Positions 17,717-27,450 of a stretch of DNA of 64,000 nucleotides are shown here, one piece after another (position 1 is the first letter of the stretch; every line of letters begins with the position of its first letter). The position numbers were made by a program, and so were the translations under genes. The notes under the pieces were generated by a model, which saw nothing but the letters and a program-made list of their open reading frames with translations, was not told where the DNA came from and searched no databases. Origin of the DNA: Cytophagaceae bacterium (GTDB lineage: Bacteria; Bacteroidota; Bacteroidia; Cytophagales; JAIYAX01); the NCBI GenBank assembly GCA_027488815.1, contig JAIYAX010000012.1, positions 467,379 through 531,378 of the forward strand. Reading direction: 5' to 3'.

Positions 17717-18722
17717 GCTCGTCCCTGTTAAGTCTGAAAGATAACCCAATCGAATGCAGCAGTCCCAGATGAACTGTTGGATTTACACCGTATTCCAAAA
17801 GCAAAGAATGCCTCCCAGCCGGTATCTGAATGCCAAAGCCACCTGTAGGGAATTGTTCTCCTGCCACATTGGCTTTGATCCCTGTTCTTAAAAAGAGAAG
17901 GGAGCGGAATTGGTATTCAATGCCCAGTCGAATGTTTTCCGAATCGTCGTTGGGGTGATTAAGTTGAGTGCCTACCATTAACTGATGGTTTTCGTCTTTG
18001 TAAGGCACAATTGAAACGCCAAAACGGAAAACGGTAGCCGCCGGATTACGCTCCAAGGAAAAAGTTCTGCGGTTGTATCGCACAGGGATGGCGTTCTGGT
18101 CTCCGGATAAGTTGGAGTTAAACCCAAAGTTTTGAACCGAGGCTGCAAATCGAAGATCCTTATAATCTGTTCGGTATAAAAAGCCCAAATCAGTTACAGC
18201 CGTATGCTCCCTGAATTCAGCCAGTTGCTCATAAACATATTTGAGGTTCAATCCAAAACTGAACATTCTCGAAAGCTTCTTGGCATAGCCTAATCCTACC
18301 GCTGTGTTGGCAGCATAAAAGAATTCCCCGGTGCCATCAGGTTGAAACTCGGTACGTTTCTCCATCCTGCTGGTGGCAAGGTTGGTAACGCTTAACCCAA
18401 ATGCTCCGTCGTTTTTAGTGGGCATGGTTACCGCAAAAAACTGATGATTGATGTCACGCAGGAGCACCATATTCGAACTGGCCACTTGCAAACCTTTCAG
18501 GTCAGACATTGCCGCCGGGTTGGTCTGCATCGAGTAGGCATCACCGTTGAGCGTAATGTTGTAGCCGGCAAGTCCTACTGATCTTGGGCTGATGTCATTG
18601 TTCAGAAAAGTTAATGCAGAAATCCCTACCCTTTGTCCACCCAGATTAGGGAAAAGTTGCGCCTCCGTTTCGAAATGCAGCAACAGCCAACAGCAGAGGA
18701 AGAAAATGATTTTTTTCAACAT
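17709..18722 (-). CDS. PorV/PorQ-family outer-membrane barrel protein
   Basis: A 337-residue protein with a signal peptide (MLKKIIFFLCCWLL, cleaved near TEAQ) followed by the typical PorV/PorQ start: SPRSVGLAGYNITLNGDAYS (46-65), then NPAAMSDLKG. Alternating hydrophobic strands continue to the end (SIGLSFRLNRDERE), as in FadL-related barrels. PorV and PorQ proteins shuttle or tether type IX secretion cargo, so this fits the T9SS-tagged proteins encoded upstream. It starts four bases after the TonB receptor stop. It may be a locus-specific paralogue rather than the core PorV. Confidence 0.85.
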   Translation of the reverse strand: MLKKIIFFLCCWLLLHFETEAQLFPNLGGQRVGISALTFLNNDISPRSVGLAGYNITLNGDAYSMQTNPAAMSDLKGLQVASSNMVLLRDINHQFFAVTMPTKNDGAFGLSVTNLATSRMEKRTEFQPDGTGEFFYAANTAVGLGYAKKLSRMFSFGLNLKYVYEQLAEFREHTAVTDLGFLYRTDYKDLRFAASVQNFGFNSNLSGDQNAIPVRYNRRTFSLERNPAATVFRFGVSIVPYKDENHQLMVGTQLNHPNDDSENIRLGIEYQFRSLLFLRTGIKANVAGEQFPTGGFGIQIPAGRHSLLLEYGVNPTVHLGLLHSIGLSFRLNRDERE

Positions 18723-18725
18723 GGC

Positions 18726-21566
18726 TTAAAACTGAAAGGCTACACCGAACATGATTTGTCTGGGGTTGAGGTACCTAGCTGGATTGAAAGGGGGCTCACC
18801 GTTATTCTGAGGATCGATAAATGACGGATCCCGATCGTTGATCGGCAAAGGATCACCCAATTCATAGCCCCTGCCTGTCACCGGATTGATGATTTGAGCA
18901 TTCTTGTTGTTGAACACGTTTCTGACTTCAAAACTGAAGCTTAGTATTTTCTTGCCCAACAGCCTGCGGGCTTTGATGGGAAAGTCATACGTGAGCCTGA
19001 TATCCGTCCAAAACCAATTGGAGCCTACTTTAGCAAACGGCTGGTCTTCGATTGGTTGGTAAATCGGGCGCCCATTGTCGGCTACGCCAGTTTGCTCATG
19101 AGGTGTGTACCTTAATCCACTTCTCCAATTGGTAAAAATAAATACCCTCCAGTTCTTTAAACTGTAGTTTCCGATACGAATGCTGGAGTCTGGAAGGAAC
19201 GTAATGCCTCCCTTTGCTTCAAAAGGTCTGTCCCAGGCCAAAAACTGCTCCTTGGTGGCATTTACGAAACCATTTTGCCTGATCTGCAACTCTGACTCGG
19301 CAGCAGTATTTGATTTACCTGTTGCAGCCTGATAGGAGAAGGATGCATTCACACGGAAAATTTTACCCAGGCGTTGGTTGTAGCTGATTTCAACTCCTCT
19401 GATTCGTGCGTAGTCCTGGTTTATGAAAAAGGTCTTTTCGACAAATCTTCCCGTTGGATCAGCAATGATAATTCTGCGGGAAACAATGTAGTCAAACATG
19501 TCTTTGTAAAAGGCAGTGAAGCTAAATCCTAAGTCACGGGTGATCTGTGTTTTGTAGCCTAGCTCATAGCTGACTGAAACCTCGGGGTCAATGTCAGGGT
19601 TACCCAGGCTGGAAAGGAAGGAACGATCCTGGAAAACAGGATCAAGCCCTTGATACACAAAACGGGGGTGGGCAATGCGCATCGAGTGTCCGTAGTTAAA
19701 GTAGAGGACATTGTTATCCGTTACAGGGAAGGAAACATTGATTTTAGGCAGCAGTCTGGCTTTGTAGTTTCTGCCAAACACACCTACCGTTTTTCGCTCA
19801 TAGTCATCTCTGGTCTGCTGCAGGATAGTGGTGGCCGGATTGGCAATGGCATCATCCACAAACCGTCCGGGAGCCCAATACTTAAACATAAGACCAACCC
19901 TGGCAATAATTCCTTTGTACCTTATCTCATCCTCCGCAAAAAGGCTTCCTTCAGCAGGGCTTACTTTCCATACATCACTGCTTGATCCTATCGAACGCAG
20001 GGTGGTCGTCAAGGTATCGTTGATGCGGATAGGGGCTCCTACCCAAGGGCGCTCGACATCGATCCACTGGAATTGTTGCTCTTTATGCTCAAAACCCAAT
20101 GTGTAAAAGTGAACATTGCTTTTGCTGAAGTACGTCAGCTTTGATTTGATAGAATACTGGTCCACATAGTGGTCATGCCAATCGCTGCCAATACCTCCGT
20201 TGTTAAAAAGGCCGGGGCCGGGAAGTACGAAGACAAGGTTATCGTTCGGATTAAAAACGCTGATGGGGTCGCTTACAATGGAGGAAGGATCGTATACCGC
20301 CTGGTCAAGTGCCGAAGGCCTGAACTCACGCCCATTGGCATCAGAGCGCACATTTACAAACAGTCGGCCAAGAGTGGTTTGCAAGCGCAGCCTTTCCCTG
20401 AACGTATGGCTGTAATTAATTGCAGTCAGATTGGTGCGGTTGGTGAACGTGTTGGCCTTGTCCATATCGAGTGAAAAACGATACTGTAGGCCGGGTTGCA
20501 GGATTTGGTCATTCCCAACCACCTGTAACAAACGGGTGTTTTGGCTTACGCTGATGCTGTGCTGATTGGTGATGGTGATTTTGATGTTTTTCCTCAGGTT
20601 ATAGCTGAGTTTCAGCGTATGGGAAAAGTTGTTGTCCTGCCGGGGAGCAAATCTGGTCCTATCAGGAAGGATTGAACTTTGTAGTTGGTCAGCTTTGAAC
20701 CTGAAATAGGTATCCGTGAGGTTGGCATTCAGGGCTGTAAAGTAGGTGAGTTTGTTTTTGGTGAAAGGCATGGGCCCGGAAGTGGCTACATCCACGATGT
20801 CGGTGTTCCATGATGGGCCTGAATTTACCCTGAAGCCAAGATTGTCCCTTTGCCAGGTACCTGTAGTGATGTATTGATTAGTACCTTCTTTGATTTGGGT
20901 CAGGATCACACCGCTGGTGGCATCACCGTACTCTGCTCCTGCACCACCGGTAAGCACTTCCACTGATCCTATTGAATTGGATCCCAGGCCTACCCCAAAT
21001 CCTGTACCTGCGAGAGGATCAGTTGCGGAAACCCCATCAATCACAAATTGGGTCTCATACACCCTGCCTCCCCTGATTTGTAATCCATCCGGTGACTGGC
21101 TGACACCTGCCTGCATGGCGACCACTTCCTGCACATTGTTCACATTCATCTGCTTGATTTCAGTACTGCTGATCTTTACCACAGAAGCAGCTGCCTCGAT
21201 ATCCACCAGATTTTTCTCTCCAACAACGACTACTGTCTCAAGTGTTTTGCCCAACTCCACCAGTTCTATATTCAAGGTGGTGACATCGTTGTTTTTGATC
21301 CGTATACCGTTGAAAATCTTTTCAGTGTACCCCAAGTAATTTACCCTGATGGTATAATCCCCTTGCTTGAGCTCAGTCAGTTGATAAAATCCATCGATAT
21401 TGGTAGCGACACCTTTATAAGTGCCGACCACTGAAACACTGGCTCCGATTAAAGGCTCCTTGTTACCGGCATCGGTCACGACTCCCTTGAGAATCCCCTG
21501 GCCCATTGTCCAGCCGGAACAAAGGCATAACAACCCGATAAGAACGTTTTTACCAGTTAAATTCAT
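18726..21566 (-). CDS. TonB-dependent outer-membrane receptor with carboxypeptidase-regulatory domain
   Basis: A 946-residue SusC/Oar-like receptor. A signal peptide (1-22, LIGLLCLCSGWTMGQ) leads into a carboxypeptidase-regulatory beta-sandwich (about 24-105, GILKGVVTDAGNKEPLIGAS), then a plug domain (about 115-225, with QAGVSQSPDGLQIRGG and a VEVLTGGAGAEYGDATSG motif), and a 22-strand barrel ending in the aromatic FGVAFQF. Such receptors take up a ligand with energy from TonB. No SusD partner is adjacent, so the substrate is not obviously a glycan. The start overlaps the upstream lipoprotein gene by 17 bases. Confidence 0.95.
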   Translation of the reverse strand: MNLTGKNVLIGLLCLCSGWTMGQGILKGVVTDAGNKEPLIGASVSVVGTYKGVATNIDGFYQLTELKQGDYTIRVNYLGYTEKIFNGIRIKNNDVTTLNIELVELGKTLETVVVVGEKNLVDIEAAASVVKISSTEIKQMNVNNVQEVVAMQAGVSQSPDGLQIRGGRVYETQFVIDGVSATDPLAGTGFGVGLGSNSIGSVEVLTGGAGAEYGDATSGVILTQIKEGTNQYITTGTWQRDNLGFRVNSGPSWNTDIVDVATSGPMPFTKNKLTYFTALNANLTDTYFRFKADQLQSSILPDRTRFAPRQDNNFSHTLKLSYNLRKNIKITITNQHSISVSQNTRLLQVVGNDQILQPGLQYRFSLDMDKANTFTNRTNLTAINYSHTFRERLRLQTTLGRLFVNVRSDANGREFRPSALDQAVYDPSSIVSDPISVFNPNDNLVFVLPGPGLFNNGGIGSDWHDHYVDQYSIKSKLTYFSKSNVHFYTLGFEHKEQQFQWIDVERPWVGAPIRINDTLTTTLRSIGSSSDVWKVSPAEGSLFAEDEIRYKGIIARVGLMFKYWAPGRFVDDAIANPATTILQQTRDDYERKTVGVFGRNYKARLLPKINVSFPVTDNNVLYFNYGHSMRIAHPRFVYQGLDPVFQDRSFLSSLGNPDIDPEVSVSYELGYKTQITRDLGFSFTAFYKDMFDYIVSRRIIIADPTGRFVEKTFFINQDYARIRGVEISYNQRLGKIFRVNASFSYQAATGKSNTAAESELQIRQNGFVNATKEQFLAWDRPFEAKGGITFLPDSSIRIGNYSLKNWRVFIFTNWRSGLRYTPHEQTGVADNGRPIYQPIEDQPFAKVGSNWFWTDIRLTYDFPIKARRLLGKKILSFSFEVRNVFNNKNAQIINPVTGRGYELGDPLPINDRDPSFIDPQNNGEPPFNPARYLNPRQIMFGVAFQF

Positions 21567-23004
21567 TGTTCATCACCCTGTTAAACAACTGCCTCAAAGC
21601 CTGAGGATTTCCATTATAACCGTATAGATCCACGCTGAAAAAGACCATGTTCGTTTGCCCGTTGCCAAAGAAAGCTTTTGCGCCAATGGTTCTGGGTGGA
21701 TTCCAGTTGCCAAACACATCAAGTTCGGCTCGGTAAATCGCCTGAGCACTAGGTTTGACAAAAAATGGTGCTGCATCCACAAATCCACCTGCATTGTACA
21801 ATAGGGTATCAAACTCAGCCGTATTGGATGGGAAAGCCCTGAAACCTGGATAAACATCTGCACTCGTCTGCTGTGTGCTGTTTCGGATGCTGTCCATAGG
21901 GGTATAAAAAAACAGTCGTGACGAGTTTGAAAGTCTTCCGGTCAATTGTGTACTCATCATGAGCTTTTTCCCTTTGCTCAAATAGTTCTCAAACAAGGGT
22001 GCCGTAACTTCTAAGTAAAAACTATTGCTTCCCGACGAATACCAAAACAGCTTTTGGTATTGGCTGATCAGAATGTCAAAGTCGTATTGCCAAAAGCGTA
22101 TTTGTGTTGCGGCTTGATAGTTTGCTACCTGTACCACATCATATGTCTGGCCTGCTGAGCTGAACGTACTTTGATAAATTTGATCGGCCTGAGCATCATT
22201 ATGCGCATGTGCCAGTAACAGATTGCTTGAGGCTTTTCTTAAATAAAATAGTTTGGTGGTATCGGTATTGCTTTCAGCTCCGGACTGGTCCTTCACTTTT
22301 ACATAAAGTACATTTGTTCCATTCAGGTTAAGTCCCGGAAGTGTGTTAGGCTCCGTGCGGGGGGATGTAATGCGGAAGTCAGGGAAAGCCGCAACACCGG
22401 AGAAGAGGGTAGCGGACATGTTTCCTTGTCCTGTCAGGTTATCCGGCACGATACGAACCATGTTTGCCCTTCGATTGATGGCTGTCCAAGGCCCCTGGTT
22501 GATTTTAATAAACAGACTGTCGATGGTTTCTTCACCATCCGGATCGTTGGCAATCCATTGAAAGCAGGCGACCAATTGGAGCGTATCTGGCCTGAAATAG
22601 GTATCATCAAAGGCAACAGTAGGAGGGGAGTTGCGAATGGGTATTTTTAAAAAGGCAGGACTGAGGTCTTTATTGCCATCATTATCTATTGACCGGATGT
22701 AAAAAGTGATATCACTGGTGTCGCCACCGGTAGTACGAAACCGAAATGTTGTATCCTGAGTGGTGGTGAATTTCCAGGAGATCTGATCCGTAGAGTATTC
22801 AAAACCTGTTACAAAACCATCTCTGTCAAACCCAAACCATTGCAAACTAACCAGGCTGGTGAGTCGGTCTGGGCCATCCAACTTAATGGAATTAAGGGCA
22901 AGCTGCGTTTCAGGGGCCTCGTTTTCGAGCTCAAAGCCCTTTTTACAAGCCGAAGTAATCCCTAAAAGCAGGATGAAAAAAAGAAGAGATCGTTGGAAGG
23001 TCAT
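21550..23004 (-). CDS. Lipoprotein with fibronectin-like beta domains
   Basis: I start it at the ATG at 23004 (MTFQRSLLFFILLLG), giving 484 residues. A lipoprotein-type signal ends in ITSACKKGFE with Cys about residue 20. Two fibronectin-III/Ig-like segments are suggested: about 25-120 (RLTSLVSLQWFGFDRDG, then TTQDTTFRFRTTGGDTSD) and about 120-230 (FQWIANDPDGEETID). The C-terminal half (about 255-484) has Rossmann-like alternation of strands and helices (SNLLLAHAHNDAQADQIYQS, TYDVVQVANY) that I do not recognise. Probably outer-membrane anchored, possibly a ligand-capture partner of the receptor whose gene it overlaps by 17 bases. No catalytic motif seen. Confidence 0.75.
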   Translation of the reverse strand: MTFQRSLLFFILLLGITSACKKGFELENEAPETQLALNSIKLDGPDRLTSLVSLQWFGFDRDGFVTGFEYSTDQISWKFTTTQDTTFRFRTTGGDTSDITFYIRSIDNDGNKDLSPAFLKIPIRNSPPTVAFDDTYFRPDTLQLVACFQWIANDPDGEETIDSLFIKINQGPWTAINRRANMVRIVPDNLTGQGNMSATLFSGVAAFPDFRITSPRTEPNTLPGLNLNGTNVLYVKVKDQSGAESNTDTTKLFYLRKASSNLLLAHAHNDAQADQIYQSTFSSAGQTYDVVQVANYQAATQIRFWQYDFDILISQYQKLFWYSSGSNSFYLEVTAPLFENYLSKGKKLMMSTQLTGRLSNSSRLFFYTPMDSIRNSTQQTSADVYPGFRAFPSNTAEFDTLLYNAGGFVDAAPFFVKPSAQAIYRAELDVFGNWNPPRTIGAKAFFGNGQTNMVFFSVDLYGYNGNPQALRQLFNRVMNNEFNW

Positions 23005-23010
23005 CAGGAT

Positions 23011-23047
23011 CAAAAAGAAAAAGGAGGTCAGATGATTCTGACCTCCT
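23011..23047 (-). terminator. Rho-independent terminator inside the surface cluster
   Basis: A perfect 11-base-pair stem (23022-23032 with 23037-23047, 4-base loop) on the minus strand is followed by TTTTCTTTTTG. It lies 10 bases after the T9SS-protein stop, and its T tract ends 6 bases before the ATG of the next lipoprotein. It should cut expression of the receptor genes relative to the secreted-protein genes upstream. Confidence 0.85.
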
Positions 23048-23057
23048 CTGCTTTGAT

Positions 23058-25238
23058 TTACTTGGTGATAATCAGTTTGCTACGCTGTAAAATAGCAGAG
23101 TTGAGGTTATCAACGACCTGAGTCAGGTAAGTACCTGAAGGCAGGTGAGCGATGTTCACCACATTGAATTGTCCTGAGAGCTTTTCATTTAGCAACTCTC
23201 TGCCGGCAAGGTCGAGAAGACGGAAACTGGTAAACTCTCTGCCATCAACACGAACAGCAACCTCTGTATTGGCAGGGTTAGGGAAAAAGGTGATGTTAAA
23301 ATCCTTTTGTTCATTCTCTACTCCAAGTACAAGTCCTGTATAACCAACCACATCAGCATTGTTACGTGGATACAGCTTGTAGTTACTGAATGACCAGAAC
23401 AAGAGACCTGTCATTGACTTGAAGCCACGGCCAAGAGTCACTACCACAGCACTTGCAGTATCGTTCAAAAGACCAGGGCTTGTTTGAGGAGTGATCAAAG
23501 AGACATTTGGCGAAGCTGGCTCAGAAGCATATCGGCCGGTTTTTACACGGATACCTACAGTTGGAGCAGCAACGCTTTTACCAATTCTGAACTCACCAAA
23601 GTTGGAAGTACCATCTGCATTGGTTTGAATGATGTACAAACTGTCATTAGGAGCAGGATCATTGTTTTGTATTCTCACCAACATGCCTTCATACACTTCA
23701 GCAGCAGGGCTTGTAGTAGCAAATAGTTGAGGCTCAAGTGCTACAGGAGTGATGGTTCCTGTACCGGCTGAAACCACACTGGTTACATTGCCAATGCGGG
23801 TAAAGCCAAAGTTTTCCTGACAAGTACCGGTTATTGTCACTCGATTACCTAAAGAAAGGGTAGCCAAAGCAAGGTTTCCGGTTACTTCAAGACCAGCCCA
23901 CTGGTTTACACCTTCCTGTTGTATGAAAATGCGCTCCAGATCATTCTGTGAAGCTGTTACTACTCCGGTAACCGTTACAATCTGGTTTCTGTAAGGGCTG
24001 TTTCCATTTGCAAATGGCGTAAACTGTAGGTCTTGGATTTGCAATCCATTTGTGCTTACACGATAAAAAGTGTACTCGTTGGGGGCGTTGGTCGGGCTTA
24101 ATGCAAACTGACTTGGAACACTACCCACAGCTCTTACGAAGTATTTCACATAGGCTGAGTCGGCCACAGCTGGAATTGTTGCTGTATAGCTACCTGCTGA
24201 TGCAGTCATGGTCACTGAGTCCCAAGTGGGGTTGAAAAGGCCTTTAGCCCAAACCAAGCGAACAGTTGGGGTACCTTGAGTGAAGTTTACATTGGCAGTA
24301 ACCGTTACACTTTGAGTAGGGGTTGGCGCCAGAATGCTTCTGCTTACCGATACAATTTGAGGAGCAACTGTTACTCCTTTGGTAAACTGTGACGTATCCC
24401 ATGGAGAGATGGTGTAACCGTCTGTCCCTACGAAATTGATCATTCCTTTGATGCTGGTATAGAATTCACCTACCAAAGGAGGCACGAAGTTGGGATATAC
24501 CGTGAGGCTAGGGCCCATTACAGTGTTTGTAAGAGTTGAGGCATTGGTTCTCATCACGTTAAAGGTAGCATATACAGTTACCCTGCACCCATTGCTTTCG
24601 ATAACGAAATCCTGACGATTGGCTGAACGAATTGGAGGAACATCCACTACAGTTGCATTTTGGATTTCTCCATAAACACCTTCCCACTTTTCACCGGTAG
24701 CTGCCTGCCAGTTACGGTTGGCATCATTCAATTCACAGGCATTGATGACTACAGGAGCAGGAGCCACTCTTGGCACTGGGAAACGAGTCACATAACCTCC
24801 AGGGAAGTTGGTCCATATTTCCAATTGAGTTTCGTTTCCACTGTAGTTTCCGAAAGCGTTCACTATACCTACGACCTCTACAGAGTCTCCAGGGATACCG
24901 TTTGCGAAATCATAAGTACCAGCAGAGGCACCTGTATATTGATTTGGACGGTAATTGATACCGCTCCAAGGTCCTGTACCGCTTTGGATCCATACCCAGC
25001 GGGCTGATCGACCATCACTGGTCGAGTAGGCTTGTCCCGGCAAGGTTACCAATCGGCCACGTACTCGCACCGTATCGCCATGTCTCATAGAGCGGTCTCT
25101 AGGTGGTACAGCTATCAATGAGTCCTGAGGTACTTGCTGTACCTGGGTAATGGTCACCAGCGGGTTTGCTGTCCCCTGGCCAAATGAAACGGAGGCTGCG
25201 ATAGCCAGCATTCCAAGACTGAGTAATAGTTTATTCAT
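23058..25238 (-). CDS. T9SS-secreted protein with OB-fold-like domains
   Basis: A 726-residue protein with signal peptide (MNKLLLSLGMLAIAASVSFG) and a type IX secretion sorting domain at the C-terminus (about 650-726: FFPNPANTEVAVRV, LLDLAGRELL, LPSGTYLTQV, ending KLIITK). The middle has segments resembling nucleic-acid-binding OB folds: HGDTVRVRGRLVTL near residue 54, and RNQIVTVTGVVTASQND with RIFIQQEGVNQWAGLEV near 420-455. The latter pattern is like the OB domain found with EEP nucleases and YhcR-type enzymes. No catalytic residues are obvious. An EEP nuclease-like gene lies two genes upstream, so a binding role at the cell surface is a reasonable inference. A strong terminator follows. 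Confidence 0.85.
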   Translation of the reverse strand: MNKLLLSLGMLAIAASVSFGQGTANPLVTITQVQQVPQDSLIAVPPRDRSMRHGDTVRVRGRLVTLPGQAYSTSDGRSARWVWIQSGTGPWSGINYRPNQYTGASAGTYDFANGIPGDSVEVVGIVNAFGNYSGNETQLEIWTNFPGGYVTRFPVPRVAPAPVVINACELNDANRNWQAATGEKWEGVYGEIQNATVVDVPPIRSANRQDFVIESNGCRVTVYATFNVMRTNASTLTNTVMGPSLTVYPNFVPPLVGEFYTSIKGMINFVGTDGYTISPWDTSQFTKGVTVAPQIVSVSRSILAPTPTQSVTVTANVNFTQGTPTVRLVWAKGLFNPTWDSVTMTASAGSYTATIPAVADSAYVKYFVRAVGSVPSQFALSPTNAPNEYTFYRVSTNGLQIQDLQFTPFANGNSPYRNQIVTVTGVVTASQNDLERIFIQQEGVNQWAGLEVTGNLALATLSLGNRVTITGTCQENFGFTRIGNVTSVVSAGTGTITPVALEPQLFATTSPAAEVYEGMLVRIQNNDPAPNDSLYIIQTNADGTSNFGEFRIGKSVAAPTVGIRVKTGRYASEPASPNVSLITPQTSPGLLNDTASAVVVTLGRGFKSMTGLLFWSFSNYKLYPRNNADVVGYTGLVLGVENEQKDFNITFFPNPANTEVAVRVDGREFTSFRLLDLAGRELLNEKLSGQFNVVNIAHLPSGTYLTQVVDNLNSAILQRSKLIITK

Positions 25239-25270
25239 GGTTTGTGGATTTGGGTTGTTTAATCTTTAAA

Positions 25271-27403
25271 TTATTTAATGATGGCAAATTGTCCGGTGGC
25301 GGCCTCGCCAGACTCGAGGTCTTCGACTGTAAAAAGGTAAATGCCTCTGGCGATGATCTGCTGATTTTTTGAAAGCAGGTCCCAGGCATGTTCCCCACCT
25401 GCAAAAATGGTTTCTTTGGTATTGGAAAAGGTTTCAAACCAGCGGCTTCCTGTTCCGTTGTAGCCTTCAAAATGCTCAAACTCATCTACCATAGCCCCGT
25501 TGGTGGTGAATACCTTGATCTTACAACGAGCAGGCAGGTTGGCAAACATAAGCTTACGATCTTCCGCAAAAATGCTTTGTCCCTCCCAGGATGCCCCTCC
25601 ATAGTAGGGATTGGGGTACACAAAGGGTTTATTCTTGTCAATAGAGCCATTCGCTGGCTTACCCGGGAACACCCGATACAGATTGGATAGCTTGGAAGAC
25701 TCAAGTGAACCTACATTGTTTTCAGGATCACCACGGTCAAATGAGGTAAGTGAAACAACATGCTGCCAGCCACTTTGTATGTTGTTCAGGGTGTACTTAA
25801 ATTGATACACATTAGTGTCACCCTCAAACTGAACCGGTTGCGCAAGTCTGATGGCATCAAAGCCATTGTCAAAAAAGATTTTGTTGCCGGTACTGTCGTA
25901 CGAAGCAAGCAGGGTAAGCGACTCTTCCAGGTTTTGGGCACCTTCCACGTCAAATCCTACCTTGGTCAGATAGAGCCTGAAGCCTTCAAAATCCTTTACC
26001 TGAGAAATAGGGTCAATGGACTTAAGTGAATTGTCTGTCCAGTAAATCTCAATTTTGTTTTCCGTTGGAATTACTTTGGTTTTTGGGATATCAGGAGGAG
26101 AGGGCAGGATAAAACGTTTGATCCTGCCGCTGCCATCGTCTTCATCTGGCTCAAGTATTCCATTGCCATTTCGGTCATTGCCGTAAAAAGCAGTCTGAAC
26201 CCATTCCGCATTTTCTATTAGCTTGAGTCGCTCTTCAAGCCGGTTGTCGTTGACGGTCGTTGAGGCGGATGGGTTTTTTAAATAAGGAGCAAAAATAAAG
26301 GCATAATAAAAAACGATCTGATCACCGGGGTTCATAGTGGCAAAAGGACCCACGCTGTTCAGGTTGGAGCGGTTACCTGCCCGGTTAAGCTGCTGCTGGA
26401 AGGTGCCCACCGTTGCATTGGCGCATCCAGGAAATCCGATGCCGTTCCAACAGTTGTTGAAATTAAGCCCGGAACTCAACTTGTCATACCTCAGCTGCTC
26501 CGTGCCAGGGAAACCAAAAAAGAGGTTGGCGGTGCTCTGAAACTGCCAACACTGGTAAAAATTCTTAAAACCCGGATCTATTTTGGGATGACGGAAACCT
26601 GTTTTGTCTTCTGCACCTAGAAATTTTTGAGCAAAGTACACATTGGTAAAGCCTACATCTCCTGTCGCATCAAAGTCATAGGACATGTTCAGGGTGTCGA
26701 TAAAGGCATTTCCACCTTTGTCAAAATAGGCAGTGCCACCCTGCCCGGCAGGGGTGAAGTTGTTGTTTCGTACAACGCCGTTGGTCAGGTAACCCACAAA
26801 CACACTGTCGAGTACATTATTTCCAACATTACGAATGGTGAACTTGGCCACAACGAAGAAGTTGGCGAAATCGAAATTCCAGTTGTAGGTCTCCATGTCC
26901 ACATCAATACCCATCGGTGTATGCCCTGACACTGGAATGCTCGTGCCTGGTACGATGATGTTGCGGTCTGTGAAAGTCGAGCGAAAATCCTGATGTGAAA
27001 CCGCAGTAGGGTTGAAGTTTGGGCTGTTCAACAGGCTGGAAAGCTCCTGATAAACCAGACCGGGATTTGAAGTGAATTCAAAATTATTGGCTCCTGTGCT
27101 GTAGCCGCTGGGGCTGTCGTTGTATCCTGTACTTACCCGGAAATCTGCTCCGTTGACACGGGCTCCGACCCAAAGCCCTCCCTGAAAGGCACATTCGATC
27201 CCTGAATTAACAGGATACTCCACTGAAGGCTGGTTGTTGAGGTTAAAACTTCCACGAAAAGCATTTCCCACTAATCCGATATTCGAAATGGTCATGCCAA
27301 TATTTGAAACACTGGTCACTTTTTCCTGATAGGTGGACTGGGCAAAAACCCCAATACTATAGGTGCAAAAGCAAAGGGTCAGAAAGAGGGACTTTCTCAA
27401 CAT
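25271..27403 (-). CDS. Large secreted protein of unknown function with C-terminal sorting-like domain
   Basis: The ATG at 27403 gives 710 residues; a TTG at 27412 lies inside a -7 box and is rejected. A signal peptide (LRKSLFLTLCFCTYSIGVFA) precedes a long beta-rich region with no recognised enzyme motif. Landmarks are GIECAFQGGLWVGARVNG (about 55-72), a region near 180-260 describing alternating short strands, and a calcium-like loop DRNGNGILEPDEDDG (about 410-424). The last 120 residues (FVYPNPYYGG, KIKVFTTNGAMVDEF, ARGIYLFTVEDLESG) resemble T9SS-associated C-terminal domains. It sits between the EEP protein and the OB-fold protein, and is probably secreted with them. Function not recognised. 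Confidence 0.8.
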   Translation of the reverse strand: MLRKSLFLTLCFCTYSIGVFAQSTYQEKVTSVSNIGMTISNIGLVGNAFRGSFNLNNQPSVEYPVNSGIECAFQGGLWVGARVNGADFRVSTGYNDSPSGYSTGANNFEFTSNPGLVYQELSSLLNSPNFNPTAVSHQDFRSTFTDRNIIVPGTSIPVSGHTPMGIDVDMETYNWNFDFANFFVVAKFTIRNVGNNVLDSVFVGYLTNGVVRNNNFTPAGQGGTAYFDKGGNAFIDTLNMSYDFDATGDVGFTNVYFAQKFLGAEDKTGFRHPKIDPGFKNFYQCWQFQSTANLFFGFPGTEQLRYDKLSSGLNFNNCWNGIGFPGCANATVGTFQQQLNRAGNRSNLNSVGPFATMNPGDQIVFYYAFIFAPYLKNPSASTTVNDNRLEERLKLIENAEWVQTAFYGNDRNGNGILEPDEDDGSGRIKRFILPSPPDIPKTKVIPTENKIEIYWTDNSLKSIDPISQVKDFEGFRLYLTKVGFDVEGAQNLEESLTLLASYDSTGNKIFFDNGFDAIRLAQPVQFEGDTNVYQFKYTLNNIQSGWQHVVSLTSFDRGDPENNVGSLESSKLSNLYRVFPGKPANGSIDKNKPFVYPNPYYGGASWEGQSIFAEDRKLMFANLPARCKIKVFTTNGAMVDEFEHFEGYNGTGSRWFETFSNTKETIFAGGEHAWDLLSKNQQIIARGIYLFTVEDLESGEAATGQFAIIK

Positions 27404-27409
27404 GGGCTG

Positions 27410-27417
27410 CAAAAATA
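27410..27417 (-). promoter_or_regulatory. Candidate -7 box with near-zero leader
   Basis: The minus strand reads TATTTTTG, an exact TAnnTTTG match, ending only six bases before the ATG at 27403. Transcription would start at or next to the start codon, giving a leaderless or nearly leaderless mRNA. Confidence 0.55.
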
Positions 27418-27450
27418 CAACTCATTCAGGGGGGTAATGTTACCGGAAAA

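Noticed and set aside
20890..21339. A plus-strand open frame of 149 codons
   Set aside because: Antisense to the plug region of the TonB receptor; Ser/Thr/Pro-rich composition typical of antisense frames.
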